A stretch of DNA of 20,623 nucleotides. It comes from Rhodobacter sp. (GTDB taxonomy: Bacteria; Pseudomonadota; Alphaproteobacteria; Rhodobacterales; Rhodobacteraceae). The notes beneath the pieces are model-generated. The model worked only from the letters and a program-made list of their open reading frames with translations, made no database searches and was not told the DNA's origin. The stretch spans positions 1 to 20,623 of the forward strand of contig PNND01000271.1 in NCBI GenBank assembly GCA_013824045.1, given 5' to 3'. The number at the start of each line of letters is the position of its first letter. Position 1 is the first letter of the stretch. Below are positions 16,268 through 20,623 of the stretch, piece after piece. The position numbers were made by a program, and so were the translations under genes.

Positions 16268-17194
16268 ATGCTCCGCGCCCTCGCCCTGTCTGTCGCTCTC
16301 TTGCTGCCCGGTCTCGCCGCCGCGCAGGATTGCGCGCGTCTGGCGGCCGAAGCCGGGGCCGAGGCTGGCCTTCCCGAAGGCCTTCTCCCCGCCATCTCGC
16401 TTGTCGAGGCCGGTCGCGGCACGGGCAATGGCGGCATCGCCCCTTGGCCCTGGACGCTGAACCAAGGCGGCAAGGGCATGTATTTCGACACCCGCGAAGA
16501 GGCGCTGGCCTATCTCAAACAGGCCGTGGCCGAAGGTGTCACCAATATCGACGTGGGCTGCATGCAGCTGAACTGGAAATGGCATTCCGCAGGCTTTGCC
16601 ACGCCCGAAGACATGATCGATCCCACCCGCAACACCCGCTACGCGGCGCGCTTTATGGTGGAGCTCTACAACCGTCTCGGCTCTTGGGAAACCGCCGCCG
16701 CCGCTTACCACTCCACCAATCCCGAACGCGGGCGGAACTACCTGCAAAAGGTGATGGCCGCGCGTGACAGTTTCCAGCTTTCCCCGCTCGGTCCCGCAGA
16801 GGATGGGGCAGGGGAGGCGGCGGTTCTTCTGGTGGCCATCCCCGCCCAGCTTGACGGCATCCTCGCCCATCCCGGCAATCCCCTCGTTGCCCTCGCCTCC
16901 GCCCCGCCCGCCGATGGCTGGGAGGGCGAAACCCCCTTCGACGATGTCCCGCAAACTCCGTCTGACCCTGCCGCCGAGGTCATGGCCGACGCCGCGCCCC
17001 ACAGCCCGCCGCCGCCCCGCCCCTCCCGTAGCACCACGGCCCGCCAGCCCTCAAATCTGGCCCCGCCAGACCTGCCGATGGTCATCGCGGCGGCCACCGT
17101 CAGCCTCGCCCTGCCCGAGAATCTCCCCCCTCGCCTCCGCCACCGCTGGGCCGAGGTTGAAGCAATGCGCGCCATCCTGTCCTCTGCACCCTGA
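16268..17194 (+). CDS. sltF: flagellum-specific lytic transglycosylase, SltF-like
   Basis: From the ATG at 16268 the protein has 308 residues. It has a Sec signal peptide ([20 protein letters not shown]), an SLT/transglycosylase domain at about 22-165 and a Pro/Ala-rich tail to the end. The domain shows the catalytic Glu47 in [10 protein letters not shown], the [10 protein letters not shown] motif near residues 97-106 and [20 protein letters not shown] near 145-165. C22 and C98 could form a disulfide. It should cleave peptidoglycan strands in the periplasm so the rod can pass. It follows flgL and complements the muramidase-less FlgJ encoded here. An ATG at 16241 would add nine residues (MARRLQTKD) but has no ribosome site. 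AAGGA sits only one base before 16268, which is abnormally close. The symbol is by analogy with Cereibacter sphaeroides. Confidence 0.88.
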   Translation: MLRALALSVALLLPGLAAAQDCARLAAEAGAEAGLPEGLLPAISLVEAGRGTGNGGIAPWPWTLNQGGKGMYFDTREEALAYLKQAVAEGVTNIDVGCMQLNWKWHSAGFATPEDMIDPTRNTRYAARFMVELYNRLGSWETAAAAYHSTNPERGRNYLQKVMAARDSFQLSPLGPAEDGAGEAAVLLVAIPAQLDGILAHPGNPLVALASAPPADGWEGETPFDDVPQTPSDPAAEVMADAAPHSPPPPRPSRSTTARQPSNLAPPDLPMVIAAATVSLALPENLPPRLRHRWAEVEAMRAILSSAP

Positions 17195-17379
17195 CAGACG
17201 ATCTGACGCAATTTAAACCATTGTATTTAAACAAGAAATTATACATCCAAAAGTATGCCCCAAACCCAGACCAAAGGCCGGATGGCATCCGTTTCACCGA
17301 CCCCAACCCGACCGTGGAAAGATTGAATCAACGCCTCTCTCACTATCATGTGAACCTCAATTGCCGTTGGAGGTTCTTC
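17195..17379 (+). promoter_or_regulatory. leader/promoter region of the fleQ-like gene
   Basis: This 185-bp stretch is AT-richer than its surroundings, especially 17210-17255. It holds a direct repeat of ATTTAAAC (17211-17218 and 17225-17232, 14 bp apart) and a hairpin at 17352-17376 over the ribosome site. No sigma54 or sigma28 consensus was seen, and no sigma70 pair with normal spacing is convincing. An open frame continues upstream of the real start into this stretch but has no conserved content. Confidence 0.6.
17352..17376 (+). promoter_or_regulatory. hairpin masking the fleQ ribosome-binding site
   Basis: GAACCTC (17352-17358) is perfectly complementary to GAGGTTC (17370-17376). The second arm contains most of the GGAGG Shine-Dalgarno sequence (17369-17373), which lies six bases before the ATG at 17380. 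In mRNA this stem would hide the ribosome site, so translation of the regulator may be controlled. The pairing is seen; the control is inference. Confidence 0.55.
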
Positions 17380-18486
17380 ATGACGACTCATTGGATTGAT
17401 CGTGACATTGCCATTCATGCCCTGCCTGTTCCTGTAAGCACGATCGACCGGATCATCATTGGCGAAACCGCTCCGATGCGCAGCCTCAAGCGGATGATCA
17501 CCGCCGTGGCCGGGTCCGATGCCGCCGTCCTCGTCCGTGGCCCCACCGGGGCGGGCAAAGAGCTTGTGGCCGAAGCCCTGCACCGCGCCTCTGGCCGCCT
17601 TGGTGCCATCGTGGCGGTCAACTGCGCCGCCATCCCGGCAGACCTTCTGGAAAGCGAACTTTTCGGGCATGAGAAGGGCGCCTTCACCGGGGCCGACCGC
17701 GCCCGTCCGGGCCGCATCGAACAGGCGGCGGGCGGCACCCTCTTCCTTGATGAAATCGGCGACATGCCGGTGGCCTTGCAGGCCAAGCTTCTGCGCGTTC
17801 TGGAAACCCGGCGGATTCAGCGTCTGGGTGCCACGGCCGAACAGACTGTCGATTTCCGCCTCGTCACCGCCACCCATCGCGATCTGGCCGCCGCCGTCGC
17901 CTCAGGCGATTTCCGCGCCGATCTGTTCTACCGCATCTCGGTCTTTCCGCTCTCCGTGCCCAGCCTCGCCGAACGCACCGCCGACATCCCCCTCATCCTC
18001 GCCCGCCTGATCGAGGAATACACCACCAACAACCCCAGCGCCGAGGTTCCGCATTTCGACCTTGGCGCCCTGCGCGCCCTGTCGGCCTATGGCTGGCCCG
18101 GCAATATCCGCGAATTGAAGAACGTCCTGATGCGCGCCTTCGTCATGCTGCCGGGCCGCATGGTCACCGCCCGCCACGTGCGCGACAACCTTCTGGGCAT
18201 GGAAATGCCCTGCCCCGACAGCGCCGAGGTGGTGCTGCCCCAACCCCCCGCGCCGCAGGCAAAGGGCGATCTGCCCGATCCCACCCAGTTCCATGATGCG
18301 CTGGGCCGTCTGGGCGATATCGACCTGCGCGGCTATATCCGCGATATCGAAGTGGCCCTGATCGAAGCCGCACTCGACACGCGCCAAGGCAACGTGGCAC
18401 AGGCCGCCGATGCCCTACGCCTGCGCCGCACCACGCTGATCGAAAAGATGAAGAAGTTCGGCATCCGCCGCGGTCTCGTGGCCTAA
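17380..18486 (+). CDS. fleQ: sigma54-dependent flagellar activator, FleQ-like, no receiver domain
   Basis: This 368-residue bacterial enhancer-binding protein has a short head of about 25 residues and an AAA+ domain (about 26-260). That domain shows Walker A GPTGAGKE (54-61), the sigma54-contact loop GAFTGA (100-105), Walker [11 protein letters not shown] (118-127), sensor I region [11 protein letters not shown], the arginine-finger region [14 protein letters not shown] and the [11 protein letters not shown] motif. A linker with a Pro-rich part (about 285-300) leads to a Fis-type helix-turn-helix ([20 protein letters not shown], 338-357). It lacks the N-terminal domain of Pseudomonas FleQ, as I recall also for the Cereibacter sphaeroides homologue. 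It should activate the sigma54 promoters before flgB and flgG. The start is fixed by GGAGG six bases upstream of 17380; a TTG at 17221 in the same frame has no such support. The name is by domain content and location. Confidence 0.88.
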   Translation: MTTHWIDRDIAIHALPVPVSTIDRIIIGETAPMRSLKRMITAVAGSDAAVLVRGPTGAGKELVAEALHRASGRLGAIVAVNCAAIPADLLESELFGHEKGAFTGADRARPGRIEQAAGGTLFLDEIGDMPVALQAKLLRVLETRRIQRLGATAEQTVDFRLVTATHRDLAAAVASGDFRADLFYRISVFPLSVPSLAERTADIPLILARLIEEYTTNNPSAEVPHFDLGALRALSAYGWPGNIRELKNVLMRAFVMLPGRMVTARHVRDNLLGMEMPCPDSAEVVLPQPPAPQAKGDLPDPTQFHDALGRLGDIDLRGYIRDIEVALIEAALDTRQGNVAQAADALRLRRTTLIEKMKKFGIRRGLVA

Positions 18487-18493
18487 GAAGGCC

Positions 18494-18512
18494 GGGGGGC
18501 TACCCGCCCCCC
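18494..18512. terminator. GC-rich hairpin between convergent fleQ and fliD
   Basis: GGGGGGC (18494-18500) and GCCCCCC (18506-18512) form a perfect 7-bp stem around TACCC, eight bases after the fleQ stop and 15 bases before the end of fliD. There is no T-run on either side. Its place between two converging genes suggests a shared transcription stop. Confidence 0.5.
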
Positions 18513-18527
18513 CCAGATCCCCGGACC

Positions 18528-20177
18528 TTAGCCGTTATCCTTGTTCCACTGCGCCACAAGGTTCGTCAGGTAATTCCCAGTGCTCTTCAACCCGGCAATC
18601 GCCGTTTCCATCGCCGTGAACCGCATCAGATAGCGCCGCTCCAGAAGCGATGCCCGCGTGTCCAGCGCTGTCAGCTCGTCCGTCGCCTCGGTGACCCGCG
18701 ACGTCAACTGATCCTCCCGCTCCCCCAGACTGTTCGCCCCGCCCGACAGCGCGGCATCCAGCATCGTTTCCAGCGATGTCAGAAAGCTCTTGCCATAGCT
18801 CACCTCGGTCGCCTCCAGATTGGCGGGCACCGTCACCGTCATCCCGGCATAATCGCCACCGAACAGCAGGTACTGCCGCCGCCCGTCCGGCAAGCTCAGG
18901 CCCAGCATGGACTCCCCGTTCAGCGTTGCCTCACCGGTGGTCGTGTTTTGCACAAAGGCCAGATTGCCCCCGCGCGCCGATGCCCCCAGCGTGCCGGTCA
19001 CCTCAACCCCCGCCGCGCTGGCCGAAAGCCGGTCCGCGAACACCATGTCAAACGCCGCCGGATCGGCGTCAAAGGCTTTCTCGAACCGCAGGTTATCCAG
19101 CCGCAGCGACCCATCCCGATTGGTCGCCACCCCAAAATCCGACAGCCGCTTGGCCGATGCGCCGAACCCGCTGATCGGCGCGGCCAGCAGGTTGGTCAGA
19201 TCCGCCTTCAGCTTTTCGATCAGCCGATCCCCGGCCAGCGCCCCCGCCTTGGTTTCCCCCGCGCCCCGCGCCGACAACTCGTTAAGCAGCTTGCGCGTGT
19301 TGTTCACCTGCTCCACCAGCGCCTGCATGTTCAGCCGGGCGGTTTCGATATCGCGGGTAAAGCTGACGGTCGTCACCGTGCCGGCCGGCGCGGTGATGTC
19401 CAGCGTCGCGCCGGGGATCACATCGTCGATCACATTGCTCGGCCGCGACACCGCGATCCCGTCCACCAGCAGCACCGCATCTTGTGCTGCCTGAATCTGC
19501 CGCGCCGCGTTTGTCGTGGTCGTGTCGAATGCCGCCAACCCGGCCACCGTTTCCGCCACCGTGAAGCGCAGCCCCGAACCCGCGCCCGGTTCGCTCACGA
19601 TCCCCAGCGAAAATGTGCCATCCCCCTTGTCCAGCACCCGCGCCGCAACCCCCGGCAACGCATCCAGCGTCTCGGCCAGCATCGACAGCGTCACGCCAGC
19701 CGGAATGTTCAACGTGTTCACCGTGCTGGCCGGGTTCAACGCAAAGGCCGGATCGCCATTCACATCCTCGAACCAGACCCCCACCTCCACCTGCAGCGAT
19801 CCCGCCCCCACCAGCGCATCCGCTGATGTATATCCCGCAAATTCCAGCACCTGCCGCGTGGCCAGCTGCTCCACTTCAATCGACGTGATCGAATCGGCGA
19901 TCTTGCTGGGATCGGTGATCGTCACCCCCACGCCCGCATTGCCCGACCGCGCCGCCAGCACCGGGTTTTCCCGCAGCGTCGCCACCGCGCTGTTCAGCGC
20001 CCCGAACTGCGACCGCACCTGTCCAAGCGCCGAGATCGACAACTGCGCCGCTTCCGATCGGGTCGTCTGCCGCGCCTTCAGCGGCTCGATCTCTGCCGCC
20101 ACCAGCGTCGAGGTCAATTCCCGTAGGTTCAGGCCCGACCCGTTGGTGTTCAGCTTGGAAAGAATGTCGACGGTCAT
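18528..20177 (-). CDS. fliD: flagellar filament cap protein FliD (HAP2)
   Basis: This 549-residue protein on the minus strand begins MTVDILSKLNTNGSGLNLRE, then LTSTLVAAEIEPLKARQTTR, the FliD N-terminal helix (residues 1-45). It has a flagellin-hook-like segment (DAVLLVDGIAVSRPSNVIDD, about residue 235), the FliD C-terminal domain (LNMQALVEQVNNTRKLLNEL, about 285; RLSDFGVATNRDGSLRLDN, about 345) and a coiled C-terminal end (YLMRFTAMETAIAGLKSTGN, YLTNLVAQW). FliD caps the growing filament and helps flagellin fold at the tip; it is exported by the flagellar apparatus. The ATG at 20177 follows AGGG by seven bases. A sigma28-type promoter lies just upstream. The gene converges with fleQ and is co-directional with the MotB/OmpA-like gene. 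Confidence 0.94.
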   Translation of the reverse strand: MTVDILSKLNTNGSGLNLRELTSTLVAAEIEPLKARQTTRSEAAQLSISALGQVRSQFGALNSAVATLRENPVLAARSGNAGVGVTITDPSKIADSITSIEVEQLATRQVLEFAGYTSADALVGAGSLQVEVGVWFEDVNGDPAFALNPASTVNTLNIPAGVTLSMLAETLDALPGVAARVLDKGDGTFSLGIVSEPGAGSGLRFTVAETVAGLAAFDTTTTNAARQIQAAQDAVLLVDGIAVSRPSNVIDDVIPGATLDITAPAGTVTTVSFTRDIETARLNMQALVEQVNNTRKLLNELSARGAGETKAGALAGDRLIEKLKADLTNLLAAPISGFGASAKRLSDFGVATNRDGSLRLDNLRFEKAFDADPAAFDMVFADRLSASAAGVEVTGTLGASARGGNLAFVQNTTTGEATLNGESMLGLSLPDGRRQYLLFGGDYAGMTVTVPANLEATEVSYGKSFLTSLETMLDAALSGGANSLGEREDQLTSRVTEATDELTALDTRASLLERRYLMRFTAMETAIAGLKSTGNYLTNLVAQWNKDNG

Positions 20178-20202
20178 GCTGCGGCCCTATGCTTCATCAC
20201 CC

Positions 20203-20230
20203 TTAACGGCAGCGTGCCGGGCAGGGTTTA
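20203..20230 (-). promoter_or_regulatory. candidate sigma28 (FliA) promoter of fliD
   Basis: On the minus strand TAAA (20230-20227) is followed after 16 bases by GCCGTTAA (20210-20203), an exact match to the -10 pattern GCCGWTAA; the usual gap is 15. The start site would lie near 20196, giving a leader of about 20 bases that contains the AGGG ribosome site. The -35 element overlaps the stop codon of the upstream gene. A small stem CGGCA-GCG-TGCCG (20207-20219) overlaps the site. Confidence 0.6.
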
Positions 20231-20623
20231 GTTTCCTCCTGCAGATTCCGCGCCACCTTCATCGGTGCCGTAGTCGATCTCGATCTCGATCCTGCGGTTC
20301 TTCTCGCGCCCGGCATCGGTCGTGTTGTCCGCCACCGGCGCGGATTCCCCGCGCGACACCGCCACGATCTGCGACGGATCGATCTTTCCGCTTTCCACCA
20401 GTTCCCGCACCACCGATGTCGCCCGTGCCGCACCCAGCCCGAAATTGTCGGTATACGGCCCACCGGTCAGCGGCACATTGTCGGTATGTCCGGTCACCGT
20501 GATCGTCGCATCCGGCGCCAGCGCATTGGCCGAAATCTCGGCCATGATCTTCTTGGCGTCCTCGGTCAGATCGGCCGACCCGGATTCAAACGCCCCGCCC
20601 GCCCCCACGGTGACAAACACCTT
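20228..20623 (-). CDS. MotB/OmpA-family peptidoglycan-binding protein (5' part cut by window edge)
   Basis: The last 131 codons of a minus-strand gene, ending with TAA at 20230-20228, are visible; the N-terminal part lies beyond the right edge. The visible part is an OmpA-like domain: FVTVGAGGAFESGSADLTED, then ATITVTGHTDNVPLTGGPYT, NFGLGAARATSVVRELVESG and REKNRRIEIEIDYG. The GHTDNVP motif and the Arg residues near the end match peptidoglycan-contacting positions of the family. The neighbourhood (fliD, flagellar operons) and motif style suggest MotB, the stator subunit that anchors the motor to the cell wall. The diagnostic N-terminal membrane helix with its proton-carrying Asp is not in the window, so another OmpA-domain protein cannot be excluded. 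The tail is Gly/Glu/Ala-rich. Confidence 0.8.
   Translation of the reverse strand, partial: KVFVTVGAGGAFESGSADLTEDAKKIMAEISANALAPDATITVTGHTDNVPLTGGPYTDNFGLGAARATSVVRELVESGKIDPSQIVAVSRGESAPVADNTTDAGREKNRRIEIEIDYGTDEGGAESAGGN

Noticed and set aside
10444..16491. Very long open frames on the minus strand opposite flgK and flgL
   Set aside because: They lie antisense to clear flagellar genes, have low-complexity Gly/Arg/Ala-rich translations, and are expected where the third base is nearly always C or G.
17211..17232. Two TTAA motifs in the fleQ leader as a CtrA box
   Set aside because: The gap between the TTAA half-sites is 10 bases; the CtrA box requires 7.

Overview
The window is a flagellar gene cluster from a high-GC alphaproteobacterium, most likely a member of the Rhodobacteraceae close to Rhodobacter/Cereibacter and relatives. 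This rests on the gene order flgBCDEF-flgGHIJKL followed by a separate lytic transglycosylase, the very long FlgK, a FlgJ without a muramidase domain, and a FleQ-like sigma54 activator without a receiver domain. As I recall, all of these are traits of the Fla1 flagellar system of Cereibacter (Rhodobacter) sphaeroides. No tRNA, rRNA, IS element or CRISPR array was seen.

Layout. (1) Positions 1-4144 hold a signalling module: a LuxR/NarL-type response regulator on the minus strand (cut by the left edge), a 254-bp divergent region rich in dyads, a small exported molybdopterin-oxidoreductase-fold protein with no cysteine, and a membrane-bound hybrid sensor kinase (PAS-HisKA-HATPase-REC-HPT) broken by a one-base frameshift just after its H-box. 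(2) Positions 4178-7861 hold flgB, flgC, flgD, flgE and flgF behind a consensus sigma54 promoter. They encode rod, hook-cap and hook proteins. (3) Positions 7907-17194 hold flgG, flgH, flgI, flgJ, flgK, flgL and an sltF-like gene behind a second consensus sigma54 promoter. They encode the distal rod, L and P rings, rod-assembly factor, the two hook-filament junction proteins and the peptidoglycan-cutting enzyme. Several genes overlap by one to four bases. (4) Positions 17380-18486 hold the FleQ-like sigma54 activator behind an AT-richer leader with a hairpin over its ribosome-binding site. (5) On the minus strand lie fliD (filament cap), with a good candidate sigma28 promoter, and the C-terminal part of a MotB/OmpA-family protein cut by the right edge.

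The regulatory logic readable from the sequence is the usual flagellar hierarchy. The FleQ-like protein would drive the sigma54 promoters of the flgB and flgG operons (middle genes), and sigma28 would drive fliD (late gene). flgA, flgM and flgN, often found beside flgB, are not in the window.

Most of the window is a recognisable flagellar locus, not a new system. The parts worth a second look are the sensory trio at the left (cysteine-free molybdopterin-fold protein, hybrid kinase, LuxR regulator), the frameshift in the kinase, the repeat-built expansion of FlgK, the hairpin over the fleQ ribosome-binding site, the fliD sigma28 promoter, and the strand-dependent third-base bias across the window.
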